Shown piece after piece: positions 43,915 through 53,862 of a stretch of 64,000 nt of DNA (the first letter of the stretch is position 1; every line of letters begins with the position of its first letter). The DNA is from an uncultured Pirellula sp. (GTDB lineage: Bacteria > Planctomycetota > Planctomycetia > Pirellulales > Pirellulaceae), in contig CAIOHR010000424.1 in the NCBI GenBank assembly GCA_903858115.1, forward strand, positions 1 through 64,000, in the 5' to 3' direction. Under the pieces are notes generated by a model. The model was not told where the DNA came from. It searched no databases and saw only the letters and a program-made list of their open reading frames with translations. Made by a program: the position numbers and the translations under genes.

Positions 43915-46746
43915 TTATTGCACTCGAGCAGTGTGTGTCGTCGACAAAGGATCAGGCTGACCTATGCTTTTTACAGCAGCAGTCATTGTCTGTATTGATG
44001 ATTCTTCATGCCGAAGCTGGATCGTATAGGCAAACGAATCTCGCGCCCGAAGGAACTGAATCGGTGTAAAGGCCACAGTTGTTCCATCACGGCTTACCAA
44101 GTAATCCAACCCCACGGCCTTTGCTGTAATCAGTTTACTGCCTGCAGGAATCGTGAACTGCATAGCTACCTTCTGATCCGGTTGGGCTGCCAAGTTCTCG
44201 ACCCGTACTTCGTAACTGACCGTATCACCGCGTTTCACGCTTTGAACCGAGGGCTGTATCGAAATGGAAAGGCGTTGGTTGGTTGCTAGTCCAGAACCGA
44301 TGGCCGGTCTCGCGCTGGTTCCAGGTATTCCGATTAGCCCAGGCCCAGAAGAAGCCGGGCCTGCGGGAGATAGTCCAGGGGGTGAAGTGCTAGGTAGCCC
44401 TCCAGCGCCTGGCAAGGCGCTTGGTAACGAAATGCCTGGATTCGGCCCGCTCGGTGTCGACGAGCCACCTGGCATAATGGAGCCGCCTGGGCCGCCTACA
44501 CCAACCGGTGGTGGGTTACCTATCTCAAACGTCAGTTGTTTGCCATCCCGCAGCCCATCGGAGCTGACCTCTGCCTTGAGGATCGCTTGACGGACCGGTC
44601 CTAACGGAATCAAGGTAGCTAGGAACTCCAAGCCTGTTTGCCGTGGTTGCAGATCGTTGAGGTTCCATTGGACCAATTGCTCACCCTGCATATACCGACC
44701 CTGCGGATCCATAGACTGAAGTTGAAAATTCGGGTCGTGCTGAAGCATTAAGACAGGCGTGCGCAATGCTACCGGCCCCCCGTTCGAGACAATGCAACGT
44801 ATCGTGATCGGAACACCAGGCGTTAGGACTCTCTGCTGAGATTTTTCTAGCAGTTGCAAACTAATCGATGGCTGTTGCGGAACTGGAGAAACTCCCCGGA
44901 CAGAAGAACGCTGGTTCGCTAGAGGCTGTCCATTGGCAGTCACTTTGCCAACGATTCCTAATTCCCCTTCACGTTGCACTCGGAAGTAAACGACAAGCAC
45001 TGTTCTTTCTCCAGGGCGAAGGAACATAACGTCTTGCAATACCTTCGTACTTGCGATGCCACCGCTTTCGTGAATCAAACCAGGATCGCTGTCGATTTCT
45101 ACTTGTATGTTGTTGATCGATTGCGAACCGGTGTTGATGAGAACACAATCAAACCCCGCTTGCTCCCCGATTGCTACTTGTCCCACATTGAGTTTCGGTG
45201 TCAGTTGCATCGTCAACGACGCTTGCTGAACGTTGGTTCTGACTGGCTTTTGTTGGCTTTCCTGGCCTGTTGCCGAAAGTTCGAAGAGAACCTGTGCGTC
45301 GAGTGGTGAGGCTGGAGTAACATTGATAACCACTTCGAAAACACTTCGCGCCTGTAGAGGGCCGAACTCCCATATCAGGGAATTGGGGGTACTTCTTTGC
45401 GGTGCGTAAGAAGTACCATCGATCCGCATCCCTGATGGAAAGGTTGCTTTCGTGATGATGTTTTCTGCCGCTTGGTCACCTTCGTTTGTAACCTTCAGCA
45501 GGTACTGCACCGATTGGCCTGGGCTCGTTACATCCGGTCCAACAGCATCGAGCACCAAATCGGGAGCGCTCCAGGTGACTGATGTGTTGCTCCTAGCCAG
45601 TGGCAACTCGGGCATATCACCGATAATCGGGCGTATGATTTCTATCTCGATGAGTGCCGTTCCACTCTTCGGATTCGTTGTTCCATTTGCGTTCAAGTTC
45701 TTTCGGCGAAGGACAACCGATGCAATTCCCTGAGCGTCAACTTGTGCTGTCGCAGTATCCGATAGCCTTTCTGCGCCTGTAGTAGGATTCACAAACACAA
45801 ACTCAGCATACTCTGGGTTAAGCGATCGATACTTGACCGTCCAATCTCTGGCAGGAACGAAGCTATCGCTTTTCATCACCTTGGTTGCCAGAGTCGCTTG
45901 CTGCTCGCCCGCCAATACTTGTGGTTGTGGAAAATCCCAACTCGCATCGATCCAATAGACCGTTGCGGTTTGACGTCGTTTGTCCCAGACATCGCTATCC
46001 GGAGCCAGAATCGTAACCTTCGAAGTGCCCTCGGTGGGACTGGTCAAGCTGATCCACGTCTGCCCTTTTCGAATGGGTAAATCGTCAGATCGATCCGCCG
46101 TTCCTTTGGTGATCACACCGGCTTCACGACTGGTTCGGCCGCGTGCGAAGTCTACACCTAGCTTTTCAACTTTCGGTTCCTTCGGGGCACCCCAGAAGGA
46201 TTTTCGTTGCCCCTTAGCATCGTCTCCAACCTCCACGATTTGGCCAACGCCTTCAGGATCGAGCATATACTCGATCGCTTCATTAGTGACCAAGTGTTCG
46301 TCTTTTCCACAGATGCCAGCCAAGATGATGACTTCACCGCCGACCGGTGCCACCAATCGGTTAGGGGTGATCAATAGCTGACCACATCTGCCTCTCATCT
46401 CCTCTTCGCGTTTCTTCGCAAACAAGCAGCCTTTGCCCGACAAACACCCCTGGCACTTCTTTCCATCTCCCTGCCCGCATTTTTGAGGAGTAGGGGGCGT
46501 TTGAAACGCAGGTGCTGTACTGGCATAACCATTGTTCGGATCATGCGGACGAACGAATTGAACGGGATTGTTGGTGAACAACCGGTTGCCGCTCGGATCA
46601 ATCGCGGGAAGCGAGAGTGTTTGACATCCCGAATTCAGCAGAATGTAGAACAAGAATAGATATCGACACAGCAGAGCGAACGAATTGCGCATAACAACTC
46701 GCATTCTGCTTGCAATCTCTGATTCTTGGCGATGAAGGTCTAACAT
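43915..46746 (-). CDS. Large lipoprotein with DUF11-type repeats
   Basis: A 943-residue protein whose N-terminal region has a hydrophobic stretch ending in a lipobox (ILLNSGC), so it is probably a lipoprotein. A short Cys-rich segment (CGQGDGKKCQGCLSGKGC) follows. The centre and C-terminal part contain tandem DUF11-like beta domains (PGQSVQYLLKVTNEGDQAAENI, IGEQAGFDCVLINTGSQSINNI, RGDTVSYEVRVENLAAQ), as in planctomycete proteins of the cell surface. A Pro/Gly/Ser-rich linker (GGPGGSIMPGGSS...) separates the last domain. The start at 46746 has an AGGTG seven bases upstream, and ATGs at 46704 and 46692 are alternatives. Confidence 0.8.
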   Translation of the reverse strand: MLDLHRQESEIASRMRVVMRNSFALLCRYLFLFYILLNSGCQTLSLPAIDPSGNRLFTNNPVQFVRPHDPNNGYASTAPAFQTPPTPQKCGQGDGKKCQGCLSGKGCLFAKKREEEMRGRCGQLLITPNRLVAPVGGEVIILAGICGKDEHLVTNEAIEYMLDPEGVGQIVEVGDDAKGQRKSFWGAPKEPKVEKLGVDFARGRTSREAGVITKGTADRSDDLPIRKGQTWISLTSPTEGTSKVTILAPDSDVWDKRRQTATVYWIDASWDFPQPQVLAGEQQATLATKVMKSDSFVPARDWTVKYRSLNPEYAEFVFVNPTTGAERLSDTATAQVDAQGIASVVLRRKNLNANGTTNPKSGTALIEIEIIRPIIGDMPELPLARSNTSVTWSAPDLVLDAVGPDVTSPGQSVQYLLKVTNEGDQAAENIITKATFPSGMRIDGTSYAPQRSTPNSLIWEFGPLQARSVFEVVINVTPASPLDAQVLFELSATGQESQQKPVRTNVQQASLTMQLTPKLNVGQVAIGEQAGFDCVLINTGSQSINNIQVEIDSDPGLIHESGGIASTKVLQDVMFLRPGERTVLVVYFRVQREGELGIVGKVTANGQPLANQRSSVRGVSPVPQQPSISLQLLEKSQQRVLTPGVPITIRCIVSNGGPVALRTPVLMLQHDPNFQLQSMDPQGRYMQGEQLVQWNLNDLQPRQTGLEFLATLIPLGPVRQAILKAEVSSDGLRDGKQLTFEIGNPPPVGVGGPGGSIMPGGSSTPSGPNPGISLPSALPGAGGLPSTSPPGLSPAGPASSGPGLIGIPGTSARPAIGSGLATNQRLSISIQPSVQSVKRGDTVSYEVRVENLAAQPDQKVAMQFTIPAGSKLITAKAVGLDYLVSRDGTTVAFTPIQFLRARDSFAYTIQLRHEESSIQTMTAAVKSIGQPDPLSTTHTARVQ

Positions 46747-46880
46747 CCGGTGTCACCTATGCACGATCCACGTAGGGTATACATTCCCCCCGTGGGAAGA
46801 TACATCCTGTAAATGAGCATGACGCCGAGAAGTCGAAAAAGAATTAGCGGTCGTTGAAATCGAGTGACGGATGTAGCAAT

Positions 46881-46912
46881 AAAAAAAGGCTGCGCATTGC
46901 TGCACAGCCTTT
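46881..46912 (-). terminator. Rho-independent terminator after clpX
   Basis: The minus strand reads aaaggctg...cagccttt followed by a run of T (plus-strand A7 at 46881-46887). The 8-bp stem encloses a 12-nt loop. It lies 29 bp after the clpX stop. Confidence 0.85.
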
Positions 46913-46940
46913 TGAATTAGTCGTAGATGTTCACTAGCTA

Positions 46941-48245
46941 CTAGGCACTTTCCTTACGTTGCGGAACACTCTTATAGTGACGCACCGAGCCGTCGGTTGC
47001 ATCGACATCGATGGTATAGACTGTACCCGCCTCTTGGTCAGGCAATTCGAACATAACATCGAGCATGATCTCTTCAACGATACCTCGGAGACCACGCGCA
47101 CCGACGCACTTGACTTGAGCCTTTTGGGCAATCGACTTCAAAGCAGCTTCGGTGAAGTGAAGTTCGCAATCTTCCATTGCGAACAACGCTTGGTATTGTT
47201 TCACCAAGGCATTCTTGGGCTCGGTCAGGACTTTGATCAAACCAGGAACGTCCAGAGGTGCAAGCGCAGTGACGACTGGCAATCGTCCGATCAACTCGGG
47301 GATCATTCCGAATTCGAGAATATCGTCCGAGCGCACTTGTGCGAGCAACGAAGCGACATCGCCCTCTTCTTTGATGTTGGAGCCCGGCCCGAAGCCAAGA
47401 GATTTCTTACCCAATCGCTTGCGAATGATCTCATCCACACCTACGAACGTACCACCGCAGATGAATAGGATGTTCGTGGTATCGATTTGAATATACTGCT
47501 GCTCGGGATGTTTGCGTCCACCCTGGGGAGGAACGTTTGCGACGGTACCTTCGAGCATCTTCAGCAACGCTTGCTGAACACCTTCGCCCGAAACGTCGCG
47601 AGTGATCGATACGTTTTGGCTCGTCTTTCCGATCTTGTCGATTTCATCGATGTAGAGAATACCACGCTGTGCTGCTTCGATATCGAAATCTGCTGCATGA
47701 AGCAGTTTCAAGAGAAGATTTTCTACGTCTTCGCCGACGTAGCCCGCTTCCGTCAGTGTAGTGGCGTCGCCGATGGCGAATGGAACGTTAAGCATTTTCG
47801 CCAAGCTACGAGCGAGAAGCGTTTTTCCACTGCCGGTCGGTCCAACAAGTAGAATGTTGGATTTTTCAATTTCTACTTCGTTTGCACCATCCCAAGTGGC
47901 GCTGAGACGTTTGTAATGGTTGTGGACGGCAACCGCCAAAGCACGTTTCGTTCCCAACTGGCCGATGACGTATTCATCTAGGTGGGTGACGATATCGCGA
48001 GGGCTTGGAATTTCGTCGAAGAGTTTCTTAGGTGGCTTTCGCTTTTGCTCTTGATCGAGGATCGATTGGCATAGTTCGATGCATTCGCCGCAGATATAGA
48101 CATCGCCTGGCCCCTCAACCAATGGACCGACGTCACGATAGCTTTTGCGACAAAAAGAGCAAAATGCATTTCGACGATTGCTTGTTGTTCCGCCCGCACC
48201 ACCGACGCTTCTACGACCTGGTACGACATCCTTACCTTGGGGCAT
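46941..48245 (-). CDS. clpX: ATP-dependent Clp protease ATPase subunit ClpX
   Basis: An AAA+ unfoldase of 434 residues. The N-terminal zinc domain has [15 protein letters not shown]...ICGECIELC. Walker A is GPTGSGKT and Walker B is [10 protein letters not shown], with sensor and [12 protein letters not shown] segments following. The ATG at 48245 has AAGGAG six bases upstream, so the open extension to 48275 is rejected. ClpX works with ClpP, but clpP is not adjacent in this window. Confidence 0.96.
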   Translation of the reverse strand: MPQGKDVVPGRRSVGGAGGTTSNRRNAFCSFCRKSYRDVGPLVEGPGDVYICGECIELCQSILDQEQKRKPPKKLFDEIPSPRDIVTHLDEYVIGQLGTKRALAVAVHNHYKRLSATWDGANEVEIEKSNILLVGPTGSGKTLLARSLAKMLNVPFAIGDATTLTEAGYVGEDVENLLLKLLHAADFDIEAAQRGILYIDEIDKIGKTSQNVSITRDVSGEGVQQALLKMLEGTVANVPPQGGRKHPEQQYIQIDTTNILFICGGTFVGVDEIIRKRLGKKSLGFGPGSNIKEEGDVASLLAQVRSDDILEFGMIPELIGRLPVVTALAPLDVPGLIKVLTEPKNALVKQYQALFAMEDCELHFTEAALKSIAQKAQVKCVGARGLRGIVEEIMLDVMFELPDQEAGTVYTIDVDATDGSVRHYKSVPQRKESA

Positions 48246-48653
48246 TATCGACTCCTTAGCTAATCTCGGTCGCATTGCCGTTGCAGACCGAGAATGAATT
48301 GGGACACTCTAATTATGTAGCTCGAGCCATCTCAAGTTCCAGTAACTCAAAGGAGCAAAACTGCTTCATCGCGTTTCCCGGTTCTCTAAACTAGGGCATC
48401 CGTGTCCGCCAATTCGAGCCGAAATTTCTATTTCTGCGTTGAGAAGAATCATCGGAGCGAACCCCGAAATCCTTCCCATTGCATTACCAGCCTCCCAGGC
48501 CGAAAAACCAACAACCTAACTTTAGTCTAACATACTGATTCTCGAAGATCACGTTTTTTTGATGTGTCTCGCGTACGATTCCTCGACCGAAGTATCGATC
48601 GATTGGAAGATACATGAGTTTGTTGCACACCGCCTGAAGCGACGTGATACCGA
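48246..48653. other. Intergenic region, nothing recognised
   Basis: About 408 bp between clpX and the small SHOCT-like gene. No hairpin, tRNA or plausible ORF was found. The clpX promoter should lie in the 46-250 bp beside its start. Confidence 0.45.
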
Positions 48654-48959
48654 TTAGGTAATGTCGTCGTCCTTTGGTGGCTGCTTCGATGTAGTCACAG
48701 TTTGACCTAGGGACGCACTAATTCTTCGGAATTCTGCTTCGCTGATGTCACCCCCACTCCGCATTTCTTCGAAATTCTTTTGGAGCAAGTCCGTCGCTAC
48801 GTGGTCTTGGTTGTTCGAACCGCGCAACTTTGACAGCAAGTGAAACGCAATTGCAGATACCGTCAGCACAATCAATACACCCAGAGCTGCCTGAATAGTG
48901 GGGTTGTTGAGCAGATTCCATAGGGTCGCACTACCGGCTCTGGTACTCGTGGTGTTCAT
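48654..48959 (-). CDS. Small membrane protein with SHOCT-like tail
   Basis: A roughly 101-residue protein with one transmembrane helix (AALGVLIVLTVSAIAFHLL) and a soluble C-terminal segment (LLQKNFEEMRSGGDISEAEFRRISASL) that resembles the short SHOCT domain. The ATG at 48959 is preferred, and a GTG one codon upstream (48962) is possible. Function is unknown. Confidence 0.7.
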   Translation of the reverse strand: MNTTSTRAGSATLWNLLNNPTIQAALGVLIVLTVSAIAFHLLSKLRGSNNQDHVATDLLQKNFEEMRSGGDISEAEFRRISASLGQTVTTSKQPPKDDDIT

Positions 48960-49133
48960 CACAGTGAAGAATGAGAAGGGAAAGGGGATTCCGCCGCCGA
49001 ATCATCGAGCGTCCTTCATTCAACCAGAGGAGCCATCCTCTCGGAGTCGACCGAATAGTACGCATGTCCAGGTTGCGGAGACTAGAGGCACTTCTGTATT
49101 TTTGCAAAGAATTGTCTTGCGAAACAGTAGGTA

Positions 49134-49925
49134 CTAAACGCAAAAGCTAATTTGCATCTCATCTGACAGGGCTTGCGAGGCAGCCACCAAAACCTCTCCA
49201 GACCAAGGATCGAACTCGTTTCCCATCAAATTCGTAAGCACAGCACCAGCTTCGGAAGCGATCAACGAACCTGCCGCAACATCCCACGGCTTCAATCGAT
49301 TGGCCCAATAGGCATCGAGTCTTCCGTGCCCTACATAGCAGAGATTGAGGGCAGCGGAGCCCAATCTTCGTAAACTCTGGCTTCGTACAAGCACTTCGAG
49401 AAACTGCTTTACTTCCGGCGACTCTTTGGTGACTTGAGGGGGAAAACTGGCAGCCACCATCGCTTGATCGAGGGACTGGCAACCGGAAACTCGTAATGGA
49501 ACATCATTCACCGATGCTCCATGACCATGGATCGCGGAATACACCTCTCCGCTCATAGGATCTTCAACCACTCCCAAAACGATACGATCCGACTTCATCA
49601 ACGCGATCGAAACGGCAAAATTCGGCAGTTTGTGAACGTAGTTCATCGTACCGTCGAGCGGATCTACCACCCAAGTCCATTCGTCACTACCACGAAAGTC
49701 GCAAATACTCGCAGTACTTTCTTCCCCGAGAAATCGATGGTCGGCGAAAGACTCGTGAATCGTCGCTTCAATGGCCATTTGGGAAGCCACATCTGCGTCA
49801 GTCACTAGATCCTTTGGACCTTTCTCACGCACCGAGGCAGTCAAAAGCATGTTTCGAAGGATGATACTGGCTCGGTGCGAGGCCTTTTTCGCGACGAGCA
49901 TCGCTTCTTCAAGTATTAGATCCAT
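49134..49925 (-). CDS. Inositol monophosphatase family protein (SuhB-like)
   Basis: A 263-residue Mg-dependent sugar phosphatase. The metal site is formed by FLGEES (Glu), VVDPLDGTMNYVHKL (Asp-Pro-Leu-Asp-Gly-Thr) and LKPWDVAAGSLIASEAGA. The size and motif spacing match inositol-1-monophosphatase and SuhB. The true substrate could be inositol phosphate, a nucleotide phosphate (PAP) or another sugar phosphate. Confidence 0.9.
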   Translation of the reverse strand: MDLILEEAMLVAKKASHRASIILRNMLLTASVREKGPKDLVTDADVASQMAIEATIHESFADHRFLGEESTASICDFRGSDEWTWVVDPLDGTMNYVHKLPNFAVSIALMKSDRIVLGVVEDPMSGEVYSAIHGHGASVNDVPLRVSGCQSLDQAMVAASFPPQVTKESPEVKQFLEVLVRSQSLRRLGSAALNLCYVGHGRLDAYWANRLKPWDVAAGSLIASEAGAVLTNLMGNEFDPWSGEVLVAASQALSDEMQISFCV

Positions 49926-49967
49926 GGATCGTGTTCTGCCGTCAATTGGAATAGGATTCTTGTTGCT

Positions 49968-50732
49968 ATGTCGTTTGCCGGATATCGTATCGAATCACAA
50001 GGGATTCGAAAGAGTTACATGGTTCTACCTAGAAGTGATCGTGAGGCGTCGGAAATGTCGTGGCAACTTGAAGACAATGTCGCTGTTTGGAACCATCCCA
50101 ACTGGACCACCCGAGTGGATTTGCGAACGGCTCCAAGCCTGACCCTTTCGTCCCAATCCACGCAGAAATCCCTTACCGTATCCTTGAGTCCGCGTGACGC
50201 TACGTGCGAAATGGGCGAAGGCGACTTCATGCCCGTCGGGGATAGCTATGTTCGGCAAGGGGATCTCATCGCACACTTTCCTGAAAAATCCCCATTCCAC
50301 TTTGGTTTCGAAGCGTATTTTTGTGCTTTGCCATCGGCACCGGACCAACAAATTCTGGAGGTGTGGTTAAGTGTTCAAACCTCGAAACTTGAATCGAACC
50401 CGCAATTACGACTCCGATTGCAAACCACGGGTGAAGGGGTGAAAGCAACAGAATCGCAATCTGTTCCGCGCGCGGACGTGTCATCGGGTCTGTACCTATT
50501 CCAGGACAAGACGCTCGGAATCATGATCCACCCATTGGACCAAAGTGATTCGATGCTAGAGCGTGATGAGGATGGAGAGTGGACCCTCGTGACATTTGGC
50601 CGCTTTATGGAAAAAGGGGTGATTCGTAGAATGCGTCTTCGAATTGTCGCGTGCAACGGTACGATATCGGATTCGCAATGGATTGCTTGGATGCAATCCT
50701 TTGCAGACAGCCCCCTGCCGCTCACTGCGTGA
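49968..50732 (+). CDS. Hypothetical protein, planctomycete type
   Basis: A 254-residue soluble protein with no signal peptide. Mixed beta strands appear (SLTVSLSPRDATCEMGEGDFMP, LRLRLQTTGEG, FQDKTLGIMIHPLD, GVIRRMRLRIVAC). It begins at ATG 49968, 42 bp after the divergent suhB-like gene. I recognise no family. The pattern is that of a small beta-sandwich. Confidence 0.7.
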   Translation: MSFAGYRIESQGIRKSYMVLPRSDREASEMSWQLEDNVAVWNHPNWTTRVDLRTAPSLTLSSQSTQKSLTVSLSPRDATCEMGEGDFMPVGDSYVRQGDLIAHFPEKSPFHFGFEAYFCALPSAPDQQILEVWLSVQTSKLESNPQLRLRLQTTGEGVKATESQSVPRADVSSGLYLFQDKTLGIMIHPLDQSDSMLERDEDGEWTLVTFGRFMEKGVIRRMRLRIVACNGTISDSQWIAWMQSFADSPLPLTA

Positions 50733-50809
50733 CGCAAGCCGCACTGCATTAGTATTGTAGGTTCGATTGCCTGAAATTTTTGTTCTCGTTTTTGTTTGGA
50801 GAATGTCCG

Positions 50810-51856
50810 TTGGCTAAAACAACCGCTGCTGTAACTACCAAGAAGAAATCCTCCGCTTCTGCGGTCTCCAAAGCGAAAGGCAGTTCAGCGAAACTGCCAG
50901 GTAAAGAGTTCGCCAAGAAATCAAATGCAAAAACTACGGCAAAGACAGTGGCAAAATCTGACGCAAAGACCTCTCCGCAGACTAGCACAAAGTCAACTGG
51001 AAAGTCTACTAAGCCAGCCGGAAAGACAAAACAAACCGCTGTTGCACCAGCCAAGACGACATCGAAGCCGAGCGTTAAAACCGAAACGATGCGTTCGTGG
51101 TACGATCACCCCGAGCTTTATGAATTAGGCTTTCTGAAAGAAACTCCAAAAGAGTCTGAGTTTCTCATTGACGTATTTGAAAAATATGTCCCCTTTCCCG
51201 TCAAGCGAGTTTTGGAACTCGGTTGCGGCTCTGGCCGCTTGATTTGCGATATGGCAGGGCGCGGATTCTCCATGACGGGTGTTGATCTGAATCCCATGTC
51301 GCTGGACTATTGTAAGAAGAAACTCAAGAAGGAACGCAACAAAGCAGAATTGGTCGTGGGTGACATGACCAACTTCAAGTTCGACGAGCAATTCGATGCT
51401 GCCGTGAATGCCATCAACACATTTCGCCATTTGGAAACGGAAGAGGCAGCATTAGCGCACTTGAATTGCGTTGCAGAGCATTTAAAGCCCGGTGGCGTTT
51501 TCGTCCTTTCGCTGCATCTACTGCCCAAGGGTGGCGATCTATGGGGGACGGAACGATGGGGAGCCAAGACGGAGGATATGTCGGTTTACTACGCTCTTAC
51601 CGTCGTGGAAACCAGCATGAAAACGCGTCTTGAGAAATTGAGGATCTCGATGCTGGTGAAAAAGAAGGATGAGTCGTTCCGGCTATCGGATCACATTACA
51701 CTTCGCATCTACACCGTAGAGCAATTGAAGTCTCTTTTGGCAAAATGCAAGAAGCTCAAACTCGTTGGGGTCCATGATTTCTGGTACGACATCGAGTCGA
51801 AACAAAAGCTTAACAGCGACGCATGCGATACCATTCTTGTCTTGCAAAGAACTTAG
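50810..51856 (+). CDS. SAM-dependent methyltransferase with Lys/Ala/Thr-rich tail
   Basis: The protein is about 348 residues from a TTG at 50810 (GGAG eight bases upstream; the track frame also opens at TTG 50780, less likely). Residues 1-90 are Lys/Ala/Thr/Ser-rich with AKTT and KSDAKT repeats, resembling histone-H1-like bacterial tails. Residues 95-340 form a class I methyltransferase: WYDHPELYELGF, then motif I VLELGCGSGRLICDMAG, then motif II VVGDMTNFKFDEQFDAAV, then HLKPGGVFVLSLHLLP. The substrate is unknown. A small S4-domain protein follows 29 bp later. Confidence 0.82.
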   Translation: MAKTTAAVTTKKKSSASAVSKAKGSSAKLPGKEFAKKSNAKTTAKTVAKSDAKTSPQTSTKSTGKSTKPAGKTKQTAVAPAKTTSKPSVKTETMRSWYDHPELYELGFLKETPKESEFLIDVFEKYVPFPVKRVLELGCGSGRLICDMAGRGFSMTGVDLNPMSLDYCKKKLKKERNKAELVVGDMTNFKFDEQFDAAVNAINTFRHLETEEAALAHLNCVAEHLKPGGVFVLSLHLLPKGGDLWGTERWGAKTEDMSVYYALTVVETSMKTRLEKLRISMLVKKKDESFRLSDHITLRIYTVEQLKSLLAKCKKLKLVGVHDFWYDIESKQKLNSDACDTILVLQRT

Positions 51857-51885
51857 CATTTCGAACGCCTGAAGTACCAACCAAA

Positions 51886-52122
51886 ATGACTCCTGATCCA
51901 TCGTCACCTGACAACCAAGCATCGAATTCCGAGAACTCCCCGGAGCCACTTCGTTTAGATCATTTTCTTCAAACCAGGGGATTGTTCGAATCGGGGGGGC
52001 AGGCAAAGCATGGTATTCAAGCGAGCGAAGTCAAGGTCAATGGGCAGATCGAAACACGGCGTCGTCGAAAGCTCGTGCCGTCGGACGTTGTCGAGTTCGC
52101 AGGTAAGAAATACGTGGTTTAA
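51886..52122 (+). CDS. Small S4-domain RNA-binding protein
   Basis: A 78-residue protein from ATG 51886. Upstream in-frame codons to 51823 lie inside the methyltransferase gene, so they are rejected. The S4 fold is clear in LRLDHFLQTRGLFESGGQAKHGI and VKVNGQIETRRRRKLVPSDVVEF, as in YbcJ-like small S4 proteins. It is probably co-transcribed with the methyltransferase and may bind ribosomal RNA. Confidence 0.85.
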   Translation: MTPDPSSPDNQASNSENSPEPLRLDHFLQTRGLFESGGQAKHGIQASEVKVNGQIETRRRRKLVPSDVVEFAGKKYVV

Positions 52123-52326
52123 TGGATCAAGTCATTTCGCATAAGAAAAAAGGGGACATCGCTCCTGCCGAAACGCAGGTTCCAGCACATGGATTGAAGG
52201 TATAGGTTTTGTGTTTTTGATCCCTCATTCCACTGCTGTTCGGAGTGAAAACACGGTACTATTGTGCTTTTCGGGTAGCGACCGTTGCACTGCCCATGCT
52301 TCCTCTGAAGGGAAAGAGCCCAAGAA

Positions 52327-52638
52327 ATGAAGCAGATTGTTGCCATCATTCGTCCGTATCTCGCAGAACGACTGTTAGATGGTCTAAGATTATCCCCGCT
52401 TGAAGCATTGCAAGTAGCCGAGGTAAAGGGTTATGGACGACAAAAAAGCTACTTGGACCAATACTCTTCCACCGAGTTCTCGTTGGCTTTTTTGCCTAAA
52501 ATCGAACTGTCGCTTTGGGTGGATGATCTTCGACTTGAAGAAGTCGTCAAGACAATTGTAGACACTACCCGATCAGGCAGAATGGGAGATGGGAAACTAA
52601 TGATTCTCTCCGCAGAAGATCGCACTCCTCCTCTTTAA
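52327..52638 (+). CDS. P-II family signal protein (divergent)
   Basis: A 103-residue member of the P-II (GlnB/GlnK) family, trimeric sensors of ATP, ADP and 2-oxoglutarate. Alignment without gaps to E. coli numbering gives Gln39, Lys40, Tyr46, Lys58 and the B-loop GDGK (87-90). The T-loop is GYGRQKSYLDQYSSTEFSLAFLPK, with Phe at position 51, where Tyr51 is uridylylated in enteric GlnB. The C-loop is shorter, with Pro101 and Leu103 where Arg101 and Arg103 are usual. It is followed after 3 nt by fhcB, so it is probably a specialised regulator and not general nitrogen PII. Confidence 0.85.
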   Translation: MKQIVAIIRPYLAERLLDGLRLSPLEALQVAEVKGYGRQKSYLDQYSSTEFSLAFLPKIELSLWVDDLRLEEVVKTIVDTTRSGRMGDGKLMILSAEDRTPPL

Positions 52639-52641
52639 GGT

Positions 52642-53862
52642 TTGGGTCGTAACATGCTTTGCTGTTTCTGCTCCCTCTTGTGTGATCGCGAAGATCTCCA
52701 TCGCGGATGCAATATCCGTTCCGATGCGCTGAAGACGTTGAACTCGTATGACGTAACGAAAGAATCCAGTCATTCAAAATCGCAGTCGAAGATAGATGAA
52801 ATTGTTGAGAGCCTCAGGCGAAGGTTGGTTGAATCGACCAGCATCTTAATGACAGGGCGGATCTACAGCGTCGAAACCTCTCGCGCGGTGTTGCAGTCAG
52901 CAAGGTCGCTTGAAGCCTCGCTGGACGCATCGGAATTAGGCTGGGCTATAAACAATGCATTTGCGACGGCAAGAAACGGCTCGTTTACCACATCATTGGC
53001 AGATTCGCGTGCTACGAGTCAAACATTCATCGTACTGGACGACGGTTCGCTCCTGGACCGATTCCCGCGTCTTCCCCATGCTCTTTGTTTGTGCAGTGGA
53101 GACCAGAAGGATTCACGAACGGTTTTACTGCTAGGTTCGCCAACAAGTGCAGCGATTGAAACCTGGACGGCGCGGTTTCCTAATACTTGGTCAGTCCCCT
53201 GCGCTATGGAACATGTGACCAATGCACTGAATCAATGGACCAGCCATCGGAAGCATTTGGCTGACAACACCTCGTCATCATGGCTTGATGATCTGCGAGC
53301 ATCGACCTACACCTCGATTCTTTGGTCTCCGGCATGTCTGTCGTCTGTTTCTCAGCCAGACCTATGGATCGAGGATTTGATGCATTGGATCCGTAGCCAA
53401 AACGAAGAAACGCGATGTTCCAGTCTCACTCTATCGGGATTAGATTCTACCTTTCAACAGGTCTGCACATGGACGACGGGCTTTCCTGGGCGCATTCGCT
53501 TTCGAAATGCGAATACGATCTTCGAACCGATGGAATCGAATTACCTTTCTTGGATAAATCGGCAATGCAATGATCCTAATGCTTTAATCGTTAGCGTGGA
53601 CGAAAGCGTTAAAGCCATACCATTCCTGCCTAAAAGCGTTTTGGATTCCTTTGCAGGCACCATCGTGGAGCTCCATGGACGTAGCCTGGAAGTCAATCAG
53701 AATGGTTCGCGTGTGCGTCTACCCATCAGAACCGCAGGATACGAAATGGATGCAACGATCTCCAGAGCTGATCAAGTTGTGATGGCCTTCGTCCCACGAC
53801 AATCCCCGACTGCCGATGACTGGCCGACACCCGCAGAATGGTTAGCGAGGCTCTCCACGTGA
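52642..53862 (+). CDS. fhcB: Formylmethanofuran dehydrogenase-like subunit B (FhcB)
   Basis: A 406-residue protein starting at TTG 52642 (ATG 52654 is an alternative). The N-terminal CCFCSLLCDREDL resembles the Cys-rich start of FwdB/FmdB, and the C-terminal part ends with a short basic region. In bacteria the homologous FhcB lacks the tungsten/molybdenum pterin and serves the formyltransferase/hydrolase complex. I call it FhcB mainly because its 3' end overlaps fhcA and because the N-terminal Cys motif fits. The centre of the protein is divergent, so this call depends on context. Confidence 0.75.
   Translation: MGRNMLCCFCSLLCDREDLHRGCNIRSDALKTLNSYDVTKESSHSKSQSKIDEIVESLRRRLVESTSILMTGRIYSVETSRAVLQSARSLEASLDASELGWAINNAFATARNGSFTTSLADSRATSQTFIVLDDGSLLDRFPRLPHALCLCSGDQKDSRTVLLLGSPTSAAIETWTARFPNTWSVPCAMEHVTNALNQWTSHRKHLADNTSSSWLDDLRASTYTSILWSPACLSSVSQPDLWIEDLMHWIRSQNEETRCSSLTLSGLDSTFQQVCTWTTGFPGRIRFRNANTIFEPMESNYLSWINRQCNDPNALIVSVDESVKAIPFLPKSVLDSFAGTIVELHGRSLEVNQNGSRVRLPIRTAGYEMDATISRADQVVMAFVPRQSPTADDWPTPAEWLARLST

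Noticed and set aside
44264-44590. Pro/Gly-rich plus-strand ORF
   Set aside because: Antisense of the Pro/Gly/Ser linker in the DUF11 lipoprotein.
48246-48275. Longer ClpX start
   Set aside because: ATG 48245 has AAGGAG at six bases, and the added ten residues are not conserved in ClpX.
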